From NCBI GenBank assembly GCA_027484915.1, contig JAIXSA010000063.1, positions 1-49,769 on the forward strand: a stretch of DNA of 49,769 bases. Direction: 5' to 3'. This document shows positions 7,044 to 15,800 of the stretch, one piece after another. The notes under the pieces were generated by a model, which was not told the origin of the DNA, did no database searches, and saw nothing but the letters and a program-made list of their open reading frames with translations. Each line of letters opens with the position of its first letter. The stretch's first letter is position 1. The translations under genes were made by a program, and so were the position numbers. This stretch comes from Paracoccaceae bacterium (GTDB taxonomy: Bacteria > Pseudomonadota > Alphaproteobacteria > Rhodobacterales > Rhodobacteraceae).

Positions 7044-8156
7044 GTGGCAGAAGCAACGCATGGACTGGGCGGCTTGAAATACGACCCGGCAAAACGCACC
7101 CGCGCGCCGGAGTGGAACGTGTTCGGCGCACTGGTCCTGATTGTCCTGGTCTTCGAGATCCTGAACCGCATGCAGGGGGCCTCGTTCCTCTTCAACATGC
7201 GCGACAATGTCGACGCGATCTTCAACCAGCAGCGGCTGGACATCATGATCCTGCAGGTTGCGATCATCGGGATCATCGCGCTGGGGGTGACGCAGGTCAT
7301 TATCATCGGCGGGATCGACCTGTCGTCGGGGTCCGTGGTGGGCGCCACGGCGATGATCGTGATGAGCTTTGCGCAAACCGCGATGGTCAACGGCAACCCG
7401 AACCCAAAGGCGATCTTCGGCGAATGGGCGATGGACCTGCCGGTGATCGTGCCGATTGTCGTAGGACTTGCCTGCGGGTTGTTTGCTGGCCTGATCAATG
7501 GCTTGCTGATCGCCTACACCAAGATTCCGCCCTTCATCGCGACGCTGGGCGTGATGGTTTCCGCGCGCGGTGCGGCGCGCTGGTGGTCGAATGGCCAGCC
7601 TGTAAGCTTTCCGACCGAGACCTACGGCAGCCTTGCCAACGGCGACCTTCTGGGGGGAATGACCTTCGGCCTTCTGTCCTGGCAAGGCCAGAATCCCGCC
7701 GTGGTCTTCGTGCTGCTTGCGATCCTGTTCCACGTCATCATGACGTACACGCTTTACGGAAAGCGGTCCTACGCCATCGGATCCAACGAAGCGGCGGCGC
7801 GGATGTCGGGGATCAACGTCGACCGTCACAAGGTGCTGGTCTATGCAATCGCCGGACTACTGGCGGCAGTAGCGGCGATCCTCTTGACCTCGAAGAACCT
7901 GACGGCGCAGGCCGGCATGGGGGTGATGTACGAACTCGACGCCATCGCGATGGCCGTCATCGGGGGCGTGTCGCTGGCGGGGGGTCGAGGGTCGATCATC
8001 GGCACGGTGCTGGGTGCCGCGATCTTTTCGGTGATCATCTCGGGCTTCACCTCGATCAAGCTGGACGCCTACTATCAGGAGATGGTCAAGGGCGCGATCA
8101 TCGTGGGCGCGGTTGTGCTGGACCAGTGGCGTCAACGCAAACGGACCCGGGGGTAA
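7044..8156 (+). CDS. Sugar/inositol ABC transporter permease (RbsC family)
   Basis: This is a 370-residue inner-membrane permease with many hydrophobic helices, including FGALVLIVLVFEIL near the N terminus and the conserved block GMGVMYELDAIAMAVIGG followed by SLAGGRGSIIGTVLGA. These are hallmarks of the BPD_transp_2 (RbsC/XylH) family. It forms the channel for the substrate bound by the upstream binding protein. The start is taken as the GTG at 7044, behind a strong GGGGAGGAGGG; an in-frame ATG at 7014 would place that ribosome site inside the gene. The stop is four bases before the ATPase start. Confidence 0.85.
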   Translation: MAEATHGLGGLKYDPAKRTRAPEWNVFGALVLIVLVFEILNRMQGASFLFNMRDNVDAIFNQQRLDIMILQVAIIGIIALGVTQVIIIGGIDLSSGSVVGATAMIVMSFAQTAMVNGNPNPKAIFGEWAMDLPVIVPIVVGLACGLFAGLINGLLIAYTKIPPFIATLGVMVSARGAARWWSNGQPVSFPTETYGSLANGDLLGGMTFGLLSWQGQNPAVVFVLLAILFHVIMTYTLYGKRSYAIGSNEAAARMSGINVDRHKVLVYAIAGLLAAVAAILLTSKNLTAQAGMGVMYELDAIAMAVIGGVSLAGGRGSIIGTVLGAAIFSVIISGFTSIKLDAYYQEMVKGAIIVGAVVLDQWRQRKRTRG

Positions 8157-8160
8157 GTCC

Positions 8161-8928
8161 ATGTCCAAGATCATTCTGGAAACCCGTGGCCTGACAAAGC
8201 ATTACGGCGGTGTGCATGCGCTGGACGATGCGAACTTCATTCTGCACGAGGGCGAGCATGTCGCCGTCGTGGGCGACAACGGGGCTGGAAAATCCACTTT
8301 CGTCCGGCAGGTGACGGCGGTCGAGCAGCGGACCTCGGGCGAGATCGTTTTCGACGGCCAGCCGGTCAGTTTCTCTGGCCCGCTAGAGGCGAGACAGGCC
8401 GGGATCGAGACGGTGTTCCAGACGCTGGCGCTGGCCGACGACCTGGACGTGCCGTCGAACTTGTTCCTGGGGCGCGAGCTGTTCAAGTTCAAGCTCGGGC
8501 CGTTCTCCTGGCTGGACCGCAAGACGATGCGTGACCGGACGATGGAGGCTTTGGCGACCACTGCGGTCAAGATCCCCAACGTCGACAACCCGATCCGCAA
8601 CATGTCGGGCGGGCAGCGGCAATGCGTGTCCATCGCTCGGACGGCGGCTTTTGCATCGAAACTGGTGATCATGGACGAACCCACAGCGGCGCTGGGGGTG
8701 CAGGAGACGGCTCAGGTCGAAAACATCATCCGCGGATTGAAGGATCGCGGCATTCCGATGATCCTGATCAGCCACAATCTGCGGCAGGTGTTCGATCTGG
8801 TGGACCGGATCGTGGTTTTTCGTCGGGGCCGGATCGTCGCCTCCTTGCGGAAGGACGAGACCGACGGCAATGACATCGTGAGCTACATCACGGGCGTGAA
8901 GGGCGGCAGTGACGCCGCTTACGCCTGA
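8161..8928 (+). CDS. Sugar/inositol ABC transporter ATP-binding protein (single-domain)
   Basis: This 255-residue ATPase has Walker A GDNGAGKST (38-46), signature MSGGQRQ (148-154), Walker B LVIMDEP (168-174) and the switch histidine H205 in ISHNL. It carries one nucleotide-binding domain, unlike the two-domain RbsA type, so it must work as a homodimer. It powers import through the upstream permease. The ATG at 8161 starts four bases after the permease stop, with GGGGTAAG as ribosome site. Confidence 0.87.
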   Translation: MSKIILETRGLTKHYGGVHALDDANFILHEGEHVAVVGDNGAGKSTFVRQVTAVEQRTSGEIVFDGQPVSFSGPLEARQAGIETVFQTLALADDLDVPSNLFLGRELFKFKLGPFSWLDRKTMRDRTMEALATTAVKIPNVDNPIRNMSGGQRQCVSIARTAAFASKLVIMDEPTAALGVQETAQVENIIRGLKDRGIPMILISHNLRQVFDLVDRIVVFRRGRIVASLRKDETDGNDIVSYITGVKGGSDAAYA

Positions 8929-8967
8929 CGTTTGAAAGCCGGGGACAGCCCGGGGCTAGGAGAGACT

Positions 8968-9969
8968 ATGACGATCAGGTTCGGGCTTTTGGGTGCGGGG
9001 CGCATCGGGAAGGTTCATGCGAAGGCGGTGACGGGCAACCCGGCTGCCAAGCTGGTGGCGGTGTCGGATGCAATGCCCGCGGCGGCTCAGGCGATTGCGG
9101 ATCAGTATGGCTGCGACGTGCGGACCATCGACGCGATTGCGGCGGCGAAGGACATCGACGCGGTGGTGATCTGCACGCCGACCGATACCCACGCCGACCT
9201 GATCGAGCAGTTCGTGAAGGCCGGGAAGGCTGTGTTCTGCGAAAAGCCCATCGACCTGTCGCTGGCCCGCGTCAAGCAGTGCCTGGACGTCGTCCGCGCC
9301 CACAAGGGCACGCTGATGGTCGGCTTCAACCGCCGCTTTGATCCGCATTTCCAGGCGGTGCGGGGCGAGATCGACAAGGGGACCATCGGGGACGTGGAGA
9401 TGGTGACGATCACCAGCCGCGATCCGGGGGCGCCTCCCGTCGACTATATCAAGCGGTCGGGCGGGATCTTCCGGGACATGACGATCCATGACTTCGACAT
9501 GGCGCGGTTCCTGTTGGGGGAAGAGGTCTCCGAGGTCTCGGCGATGGCGGCGGTTCTTGTGGACCCAGCGATTGGGAAGGCGGGGGACAGTGACAGCGTC
9601 CAGGTGATGCTGAAGACGGCGTCGGGGAAGATGGCGGTGATCTCGAACTCGCGCAGGGCGACCTATGGGTACGACCAGCGGATCGAGGTGCACGGGTCGG
9701 GCGGGTCGGTCGCGGCCGAGAACCAGCGGCCGGTTTCGATCGAGGTTGCGACCGGGGCGGGGTATACCCGGCCGCCGCTGCATGACTTCTTCATGACCCG
9801 GTATACCGAGGCCTACGCGGCCGAGATCGCGGCTTTCATCGATGCGATGGGGGGCAAGGCCAAGGCTTCGCCGTCGGGAGAGGATGGGCTGCTGGCCCTG
9901 GCCCTGGCCGAAGCCGCGCTGAAGTCGGTCGCCGAGGGGCGGGTCGTGAAGATGAGCGAGATCCTGTGA
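8968..9969 (+). CDS. iolG: Gfo/Idh/MocA dehydrogenase, inositol 2-dehydrogenase type (MocA/IolG)
   Basis: This 333-residue NAD(P)-dependent oxidoreductase has an N-terminal Rossmann fold, GLLGAGRIGKVHA (6-18). Catalytic residues are K93 in CEKP and D170/H174 in GIFRDMTIHDFDM, the standard inositol dehydrogenase set. It should oxidise an inositol or inosamine ring hydroxyl to the keto form. MocA of rhizopine catabolism and IolG of inositol breakdown belong to the same subfamily, and I cannot separate them here. It is the last gene of the transport operon; AGGAGA precedes the ATG. A terminator hairpin lies 80 bp downstream. Confidence 0.85.
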   Translation: MTIRFGLLGAGRIGKVHAKAVTGNPAAKLVAVSDAMPAAAQAIADQYGCDVRTIDAIAAAKDIDAVVICTPTDTHADLIEQFVKAGKAVFCEKPIDLSLARVKQCLDVVRAHKGTLMVGFNRRFDPHFQAVRGEIDKGTIGDVEMVTITSRDPGAPPVDYIKRSGGIFRDMTIHDFDMARFLLGEEVSEVSAMAAVLVDPAIGKAGDSDSVQVMLKTASGKMAVISNSRRATYGYDQRIEVHGSGGSVAAENQRPVSIEVATGAGYTRPPLHDFFMTRYTEAYAAEIAAFIDAMGGKAKASPSGEDGLLALALAEAALKSVAEGRVVKMSEIL

Positions 9970-10047
9970 GGGCGCGCCGCGCGTGGACAGCTTCTCGGAT
10001 TGAGTGAAATCAACGGCTTGCCTGCGGGCATTCAGGAAGCGTTAAGG

Positions 10048-10080
10048 AATGGCCGGCCCGGTGTGGCCGGCCATTTCGTT
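10048..10080 (+). terminator. Intrinsic terminator after iolG
   Basis: A perfect 11-bp stem, AATGGCCGGCC (10048-10058) with GGCCGGCCATT (10065-10075), has a six-base loop and is followed by T-rich sequence. It closes the moc-like operon before secB. Confidence 0.75.
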
Positions 10081-10154
10081 TCGCCGCAAGCACAGCATTG
10101 AGAGCGGCCCCCCGACCTGATAGAAGGCCGCAAATCCGTTTGGGAGACCCGGAA

Positions 10155-10673
10155 ATGGCAGACGATACCCAGGCAGGCAACGGCGCAGCCGCCGCCGCGC
10201 TGCAGATCAAGATGCAGGTGCTGGCGCAGTATGTGCGCGACCTGTCCTTTGAAAATGTGGTGGTCCAGAAAGGACTTTCGGCAGGCGAGGTCCAGCCGGA
10301 CATCCAGGTGGCGGTCAGCCTTGACGCGCGCAAGCGCCCGGTGCCCAGCCAGTACGAAGTGATCACCAAGTTCAAGGTGACCTCGAAGAACAAGGTCAAC
10401 GGCGACGTGCTGTTCCTGCTGGAACTGGAATACGGCGGCACCTTCCTGATCGAAGGCGTGGCGGACGAACAGATCCACCCGTTCCTTCTGATCGAGTGCC
10501 CGCGGCTTCTGTTCCCCTTCGTGCGGCGGATCATCTCGGACGTCACGCGCGACGGGGGCTTCCCGCCCCTGAACGTCGATACGGTCGACTTCATGGCGCT
10601 GTATCGTCAGGAACTGGCGCGGCGGGCGCAGGCGCAGGCAGCGGCTGCGACTCCGGCCTCGCAGGTCAACTAA
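10155..10673 (+). CDS. secB: Protein-export chaperone SecB
   Basis: This encodes a 172-residue cytosolic chaperone that keeps secretory proteins unfolded and hands them to SecA. Family marks are KMQVLAQYVRDLSFENV (about 20-36), ELEYGGTFLIEGV and the C-terminal CPRLLFPFVRRIISDVTRDGGFPPL block. The length matches alphaproteobacterial SecB, with an alanine/glutamine-rich tail. The start is the ATG at 10155 behind GGGAG. It stands alone with its own terminator and is convergent to dnaQ. Confidence 0.96.
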   Translation: MADDTQAGNGAAAAALQIKMQVLAQYVRDLSFENVVVQKGLSAGEVQPDIQVAVSLDARKRPVPSQYEVITKFKVTSKNKVNGDVLFLLELEYGGTFLIEGVADEQIHPFLLIECPRLLFPFVRRIISDVTRDGGFPPLNVDTVDFMALYRQELARRAQAQAAAATPASQVN

Positions 10674-10699
10674 GCCACAAGGCTGCCAAGGAAACATGC

Positions 10700-10726
10700 G
10701 CCCCGGGCTTTGTCCCGGGGCTTTTT
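10700..10726 (+). terminator. Terminator of secB (possibly shared with convergent dnaQ)
   Basis: GCCCCGGG (10700-10707) pairs with CCCGGGGC (10714-10721) over a six-base loop, followed by TTTTT. It lies between the convergent secB and dnaQ stop codons. Confidence 0.85.
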
Positions 10727-10757
10727 CGTTCCTGGAAGGAACGTCCGGAACGGGGCC

Positions 10758-11498
10758 TTAGGTGATGTCTTTCTTCCAGATTGCAGCATCGCCCAGCTTG
10801 GCAAGCATCGCGGCGTGGGCGGCAAGCTCTGCCTCGGTAATCCGGGGCGGGAGCGGTTCCGGACGGGGGCGCGGGCGCCACGTGATCGCTTCGCCCGAGG
10901 CGTTGCGGCCAGGCGCCGGGGCGACGCTGGCAAGGACAAGGTCGGGCTGGCGGCCGCCGATCAGCTCCAGATAGACCTCGGCCAGGATTTCGCTGTCGAG
11001 AAGCGCGCCGTGTTTTTCGCGCATCGAGTTGTCGATGGCAAAACGGCGGCACAGCGCGTCGAGCGAGGCGGGAGAGCCGGGGAATTTCGTCCGGGCGATC
11101 ATCAGCGTGTCGGTCGCGCGGGAGTATGGCAAGCCGGGAAGGCCACAGCGTTCCAGCTCGTGATTCAGGAATTTCATGTCGAAGGCGGCATTGTGGATCA
11201 CAAGCTGCGCGTCGCCGATGAAATCGAGGAAAGCCTGGCCGATGCGGGCGAAGACCGGCTTATCGCGCAGAGTCACGCCACCGGGAACGGGTTTGCCGGG
11301 GGTTTCCAGGATGTCGTGGCCGATCCCGTGAACCTCGAACGCCGCGACGGGCATGCCGCGCTCGGGGTTGATGTACTGGTGATAGGTGCGGCCGGTGGGC
11401 AGGTGGTTGAACAGCTCTACCGCGCCGATTTCGACGATGCGGTGGCCCTCGGCGGGCTCGAAGCCCGTGGTTTCGGTGTCGAGGACGATTTCACGCAT
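10758..11498 (-). CDS. dnaQ: DNA polymerase III epsilon subunit (proofreading exonuclease)
   Basis: This 246-residue 3'-5' exonuclease removes misincorporated bases during replication. Exo motif I is DTETTG (D7, E9), motif II is in [10 protein letters not shown], and motif III is [14 protein letters not shown] (HxAxxD type). The C-terminal 60 residues are proline- and charge-rich and should hold the region that binds the polymerase alpha subunit. The start is the ATG at 11498, which overlaps the end of coaE by 8 bp. The order maf-aroE-coaE-dnaQ is conserved near the origin in many Alphaproteobacteria. Confidence 0.95.
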   Translation of the reverse strand: MREIVLDTETTGFEPAEGHRIVEIGAVELFNHLPTGRTYHQYINPERGMPVAAFEVHGIGHDILETPGKPVPGGVTLRDKPVFARIGQAFLDFIGDAQLVIHNAAFDMKFLNHELERCGLPGLPYSRATDTLMIARTKFPGSPASLDALCRRFAIDNSMREKHGALLDSEILAEVYLELIGGRQPDLVLASVAPAPGRNASGEAITWRPRPRPEPLPPRITEAELAAHAAMLAKLGDAAIWKKDIT

Positions 11499-12087
11499 CT
11501 TTGGCCTGCCGGATGTCTGCAAGCACATCTTTCACGGCTTGCCGGGCAGCTTCAAGGCTGGTCGTGGGAATAACGTAGGTGGCGCGTTTGCGCTTTTCGG
11601 CGTCGGGAAGCTGACGGGCGAGGATGGTCTGAAACTCGGCCTCGGTCATTGCGCCACGGTCGAGGACGCGCTGGCGCTGGATGTCAGCGGGGGCAGAGAC
11701 AACGGCGACGGCGTCGCAGGCTGCGTCAAGGCCGATCTCATAAAGAAGCGGGACGTCAAGGAGGAGGATTTCGGCGCCTTGGTTCGCTGCGATGAAGGCG
11801 GCACGGTCGGCGGCGACAAGGGGATGGACGGCGGCGTTGAGGCGGTCGAGGACGGTCTTGTCGGCCTGGATGAGAGCGCGAAGGGTAGCGCGGTTCACGC
11901 TTCCATCGGGATCTATGGCCGTGGGAAAGAGCTGGCCGATGGCGAGCGCGGCGGGTTGGCCGGTTTGGTACAGGCGGTGGACCGTGGCGTCGGCGTCCCA
12001 GACTGGGATGTCCTCATCGGCGAACATCTGCGAAGTGGTCGATTTGCCCATGCCGATGGAGCCGGTGAGGCCAAGAATGAAGCTCAT
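11491..12087 (-). CDS. coaE: Dephospho-CoA kinase
   Basis: This 198-residue enzyme performs the last step of coenzyme A synthesis, phosphorylating the 3'-hydroxyl of dephospho-CoA. The P-loop [12 protein letters not shown] (6-17), the [10 protein letters not shown] segment and [10 protein letters not shown] are typical of the family. Its start overlaps the aroE stop by 4 bp and its end overlaps dnaQ, so the four genes are translationally coupled. Confidence 0.95.
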   Translation of the reverse strand: MSFILGLTGSIGMGKSTTSQMFADEDIPVWDADATVHRLYQTGQPAALAIGQLFPTAIDPDGSVNRATLRALIQADKTVLDRLNAAVHPLVAADRAAFIAANQGAEILLLDVPLLYEIGLDAACDAVAVVSAPADIQRQRVLDRGAMTEAEFQTILARQLPDAEKRKRATYVIPTTSLEAARQAVKDVLADIRQAKDA

Positions 12088-12923
12088 GCGGAGAGGACGG
12101 CCTGACGGGTGGCTTCGTCGACCTCGGGGCGCTGGCCGAACCAGCGTTCAAAGCCGGGGGCGGCCTGATGGAGGAGCATGCCAAGGCCATCGACGACGGT
12201 TGCGCCGCGGTTCTCGGCCTCGATCAGAAACTGGGTCTTGAGGGGCGTGTAGACGAGGTCGTTGCACAAAGCGCCGGGGTTCAGGCGATGGAGGGGGACG
12301 TGAAACTCTTGCTTCCCCGTCATGCCAAGCGAGGTGGTGTTGATGACCGTCACCGCGTCGTCAAGAAGGTTCGGTGCCTGCGTCCAGTCATGGACATTGA
12401 TCTTGGCCCCGAAGTCCTGGCGGATGGCGTCGGCGCGGACGCGGGTGCGGTTGGCAAGGCGGATTTCCGGGACGCCAACCTCGATCAGCGCGGCGATGAC
12501 CGCGCGGGCGGCCCCCCCGGCGCCAAGGACAACTGCGGGGCCGGAGGCTGGTTTCCAATCCGGGGCGTTCTGGCGGAGATTGGCGATGAAACCGGAACCG
12601 TCGGTGTTGTCAGCGTGGATCTTGCCATCCTTGCGGAAAATCAGCGTGTTGGCGGCCCCGATGAGTGCTGCACGGTCGGTGACCACGTCGGCGATCTGAA
12701 GGATCGCCTCTTTGTGCGGGATGGTGACGTTGCAGCCGACGAAGCCAAGCTCTCGCAGGGTGCGCAGGAGGCGGGAGAGGTCGACGGGGGCGATGTCGAT
12801 CGGGATGTAGTGGCCCTTGATGCCGTAGCGTTTCAGCCAGTAGCCGTGCAGCGCGGGGCTGCGGCTGTGGGCGATGGGGTGGCCAATGACGGCAGCAAGC
12901 GGGATGCGGGGATGATCGGTCAT
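12084..12923 (-). CDS. aroE: Shikimate dehydrogenase
   Basis: This 279-residue NADPH-dependent enzyme reduces 3-dehydroshikimate in the pathway to aromatic amino acids. Substrate-site motifs are [19 protein letters not shown] (catalytic lysine) and DNTDGSGF; the cofactor site is [11 protein letters not shown] followed by LANRT. The C-terminal [19 protein letters not shown] is also typical. The start and stop overlap those of maf and coaE by 4 bp each. Confidence 0.96.
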   Translation of the reverse strand: MTDHPRIPLAAVIGHPIAHSRSPALHGYWLKRYGIKGHYIPIDIAPVDLSRLLRTLRELGFVGCNVTIPHKEAILQIADVVTDRAALIGAANTLIFRKDGKIHADNTDGSGFIANLRQNAPDWKPASGPAVVLGAGGAARAVIAALIEVGVPEIRLANRTRVRADAIRQDFGAKINVHDWTQAPNLLDDAVTVINTTSLGMTGKQEFHVPLHRLNPGALCNDLVYTPLKTQFLIEAENRGATVVDGLGMLLHQAAPGFERWFGQRPEVDEATRQAVLSA

Positions 12924-13519
12924 GTGGCGATCATGCCCCGGTTGCCGAGCCAAGCCAACAGCGGCAGGAGCGGTAGGCCAAGAATGGTGAAATGGTCGCC
13001 GGTGATGGCAGAGAAGAGGCGGACGCCTTCCTCTTCGACCTTGTAGCCGCCGACGGAGTGTCGGATCGAGTCCCAGTTCCGCTCGACGTAGTCGTCGAGG
13101 TAGGCGTCGGAGACGTTGTGCATGGTCATGCGGGCCTCGGAGACGTGGCGCCAGACGGGTTCGGCGTTTTGGTAGACGACGGCGGCGGACAGGAGCTTGT
13201 GGGTCTTGCCCCGGAGCTGGCGGAGCTGGGCGCGGGCGTCGTCGGGGGTTTCGGGCTTGGCGAAGGTCTGGCGGTCCAGGGCGAGGACCTGGTCGCAGCC
13301 GAGGACGAGGGCGTCGGGGTGTTTCTCGGCGACCTTGCGGGCCTTCATCTCGGCCAGGGCATCGGCGATGTCGCGGGGGCTCGCGCCCTCGGCGGTGAGA
13401 GCGTCGCGGATGGTGGATTCGTCGACGCGGGAGGCGATGGGGGTGGGGGCAAGGCCGGCGGCGCGGAGCATCTGGAGCCGGGTGGGGGAAGTGGAGGCGA
13501 GGATGAGGGTCGGGGGCAA
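12920..13519 (-). CDS. maf: Maf-family nucleotide pyrophosphatase
   Basis: This 199-residue cytosolic protein of the Maf/YhdE/YceF family hydrolyses non-canonical or modified nucleoside triphosphates. Visible motifs are [14 protein letters not shown], the VDES segment, CDQVL and GYKVEEEG. The start is uncertain. No ATG lies near the family start, and a TTG at 13519 gives the normal length and has GAGG 13 bases upstream. The frame is open to 13651, but the extra 44 residues look non-coding and would run into the candidate origin. Confidence 0.88.
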   Translation of the reverse strand: MPPTLILASTSPTRLQMLRAAGLAPTPIASRVDESTIRDALTAEGASPRDIADALAEMKARKVAEKHPDALVLGCDQVLALDRQTFAKPETPDDARAQLRQLRGKTHKLLSAAVVYQNAEPVWRHVSEARMTMHNVSDAYLDDYVERNWDSIRHSVGGYKVEEEGVRLFSAITGDHFTILGLPLLPLLAWLGNRGMIAT

Positions 13520-13681
13520 GGCTGTGAATATCCTCGGTTTGTTCTTGGGTGGCGTTTGGCCGGTTCGGGGCCGGGAAGAGCGTCCTGTGGGTTGGTGGGC
13601 AGTCCTGCAGCAATCGGGCCAGAGATATCCCGCTGTGCGCGGGTTTGTCACGCGGCATGGGAGAACGGGTTGTGCCGAGGG

Positions 13682-13900
13682 TGTGGACGGCGGTCGCCTG
13701 TGGATTGAGTGTGGAGGTCTGGAAAACTAACCTATTGATAATTAATGTAATTGCGTGAGGAGTTTCCCTGGCTGCCGGATTTTCCCGGACTTATCCCCAA
13801 GTCCCTCCCTGTGGACTGATCCGGGGACTGGCGGGGAAATCCCGTCCTCCACAGGGCCTACATCATCCACATTCCTTCTTTTCATTCTTTCTTTATAGAA
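13682..13900. other. Candidate chromosomal replication origin (oriC)
   Basis: The 413 bp between maf and hemJ hold no gene. Near-matches to the DnaA box TTATCCACA are TTATCCCCA (13791-13799) and TCATCCACA (13863-13871), each with one mismatch. CAATCCACA (complement of 13699-13707) and TCCTCCACA (13845-13853) have two each. Weaker TGTGGA cores are at 13682, 13710 and 13810. An AT-rich block lies at 13724-13755 and a pyrimidine-rich one at 13871-13898. The location between leftward maf-aroE-coaE-dnaQ and rightward hemJ-rho-mnmEG-rsmG-parAB matches the origin neighbourhood of related bacteria. Assignment is inferred, and no skew calculation was made. Confidence 0.55.
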
Positions 13901-13932
13901 GGAGAGGTGCACGCCAGACTGGGGACAGGGAC

Positions 13933-14394
13933 ATGCTTGAGACGATGACGGGTTTCCTTGCCGACTGGTACCTGGTGACGAAATCGCTGCACGTCGTGTC
14001 GGTGATTTCCTGGATGGCGGGGATCTTCTACCTGCCGAGACTTTTCGTCTACCACGTGGAGCAGGTGCAGGCCGGGACCGCTACAGATACGATGTTCCAG
14101 ACGATGGAGCGGCGGCTTCTGCGGGGGATCATGAACCCGGCGATGGTTGCGACCTGGGTGTTCGGGCTGGCGCTGGTGTTCACGCCAGGGGTCGTGGACT
14201 GGTCCTTCGCCTGGGCCTGGGTCAAGGCGGCCAGTGTGCTGGGGATGACCTGGTTCCACCATTGGCTGGGCCTGCGCCGGAAGGAGTTCCTTGCGGGGAC
14301 CAACACGCGGTCGGGGCGGACCTACCGGATGATGAACGAGGTTCCGACGATCTTGATGCTGGTCATCGTCTTCTCGGTCATCCTGCGCTACTGA
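13933..14394 (+). CDS. hemJ: HemJ, protoporphyrinogen IX oxidase
   Basis: This 153-residue inner-membrane haem protein oxidises protoporphyrinogen IX to protoporphyrin IX. The family signature is clear: KSLHVVSVISWMAGIFYLPR with conserved H20, FVYH, and the C-terminal NEVPTILM segment. Four hydrophobic helices are visible. HemJ is the usual form of this enzyme in Alphaproteobacteria lacking hemG or hemY. The start is the ATG at 13933 after an AGGGAC site, the first gene right of the candidate origin. Confidence 0.93.
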   Translation: MLETMTGFLADWYLVTKSLHVVSVISWMAGIFYLPRLFVYHVEQVQAGTATDTMFQTMERRLLRGIMNPAMVATWVFGLALVFTPGVVDWSFAWAWVKAASVLGMTWFHHWLGLRRKEFLAGTNTRSGRTYRMMNEVPTILMLVIVFSVILRY

Positions 14395-14403
14395 TTGACT
14401 TTC

Positions 14404-14515
14404 GGGCCGTCAGGCCTTACGTCGCGGCTTGCAGGGCCGTCCGGCCCATCGCACCTCCCGTCCCAAATCCGCCGAGACCCCCCGTGATAGGGCGTGGTCT
14501 GCCCAAAGGTATTCC
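14404..14515 (+). promoter_or_regulatory. rho leader with hairpins and a C-rich, G-poor stretch
   Basis: The 121 bp before rho include a hairpin GGGCCG-TC-CGGCCC (14434-14447) and then a stretch of about 37 bases (14447-14483) that is mostly C with few G, the composition of a Rho-utilisation site. rho genes of other bacteria limit their own expression by Rho-dependent termination in the leader. The resemblance is by composition only. Confidence 0.35.
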
Positions 14516-15787
14516 ATGACTGTTGAACGCTTGAACCTCGCCGAACTGAAGGCCAAGACCCCCGCCGACCTCTTGGCGATGGCCGAGGAATGGGAGATCG
14601 AGAACGCGCCCAGCATGCGCAAGGGCGAGATGATGTTCTCGCTGCTGAAGGAGCATGCCGAGGAAGGCTGGGAGATCGGTGGCGACGGCGTGCTGGAAGT
14701 GCTGCAGGACGGGTTCGGGTTCCTCCGCTCGCCCAGTGCCAACTACCTTCCGGGTCCGGATGACATCTACGTCTCACCAGAAATGATCCGCCAATTCTCG
14801 CTGCGGACCGGCGATTCCATCGAGGGCGTGATCAAGGCCCCGCAGGAAAACGAACGCTATTTCAGCCTGACCAAGGCCACGAAGATCAACTTCGACGACC
14901 CCGAGAAGGCCAAGCACAAGGTCCACTTCGACAACCTTACGCCGCTGTACCCCGATGAGCGGCTGAAGATGGAAGTCGAGGACCCGACGATCAAGGACCG
15001 CTCGGCCCGGATCATCGACCTGGTTGCCCCCATCGGCAAAGGCCAGCGCGGGCTGATCGTGGCCCCGCCGCGGACCGGTAAGACTGTGCTGCTGCAGAAT
15101 ATCGCGCATTCCATCGCGACGAACCATCCGGAGTGCTACCTTATCGTCCTTCTGATCGACGAACGTCCCGAGGAAGTCACCGACATGCAGCGCACGGTGA
15201 AGGGGGAGGTTGTCGCCTCGACCTTCGACGAACCGGCGACGCGGCACGTGGCGGTGGCCGAAATGGTCATCGAAAAGGCCAAGCGCCTGGTCGAACACAA
15301 GCGCGACGTGGTGATCCTACTGGACTCGATCACCCGCCTGGGCCGGGCGTTCAACACCGTGGTCCCGTCCTCGGGCAAGGTGCTGACCGGTGGGGTGGAC
15401 GCGAACGCCCTGCAGCGGCCGAAGCGGTTCTTCGGCGCGGCGCGGAACATCGAGGAAGGCGGGTCGCTGACCATCATCGCCACCGCGCTGATCGATACCG
15501 GCAGCCGGATGGACGAAGTGATCTTCGAAGAATTCAAGGGCACCGGTAACAGCGAAATCGTGCTGGATCGGAAAGTGGCCGACAAGCGCGTCTTCCCGGC
15601 GATGGACATCCTGAAGTCCGGCACCCGGAAAGAGGACCTTCTGGTCGACAAGATGGACCTGCAGAAGACCTATGTGTTGCGCCGCATCCTGAACCCGATG
15701 GGCACGACGGATGCGATCGAGTTCCTGATTTCCAAGCTGAAGCAGACGAAATCGAACAGCGAATTCTTCGAGTCGATGAACACCTAA
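14516..15787 (+). CDS. rho: Transcription termination factor Rho
   Basis: This 423-residue hexameric RNA helicase ends transcription of untranslated RNA. It has the N-terminal Rho_N helix bundle (residues 5-48), a cold-shock-like RNA-binding fold (about 53-120) with DGFGFLR, Walker A APPRTGKT (183-190), Walker B VVILLDS and the Q/R-loop region [20 protein letters not shown]. Length and motifs are complete. The start is the ATG at 14516 with AAAGG upstream; the open frame extends to 14429 without a better start. Confidence 0.98.
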   Translation: MTVERLNLAELKAKTPADLLAMAEEWEIENAPSMRKGEMMFSLLKEHAEEGWEIGGDGVLEVLQDGFGFLRSPSANYLPGPDDIYVSPEMIRQFSLRTGDSIEGVIKAPQENERYFSLTKATKINFDDPEKAKHKVHFDNLTPLYPDERLKMEVEDPTIKDRSARIIDLVAPIGKGQRGLIVAPPRTGKTVLLQNIAHSIATNHPECYLIVLLIDERPEEVTDMQRTVKGEVVASTFDEPATRHVAVAEMVIEKAKRLVEHKRDVVILLDSITRLGRAFNTVVPSSGKVLTGGVDANALQRPKRFFGAARNIEEGGSLTIIATALIDTGSRMDEVIFEEFKGTGNSEIVLDRKVADKRVFPAMDILKSGTRKEDLLVDKMDLQKTYVLRRILNPMGTTDAIEFLISKLKQTKSNSEFFESMNT

Positions 15788-15800
15788 AGGGCCGCTGGCG

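Noticed and set aside
13520-13651. Extension of maf by 44 residues
   Set aside because: The extra residues do not resemble the family and would extend into the gene-free candidate origin. A TTG at 13519 gives the usual length.
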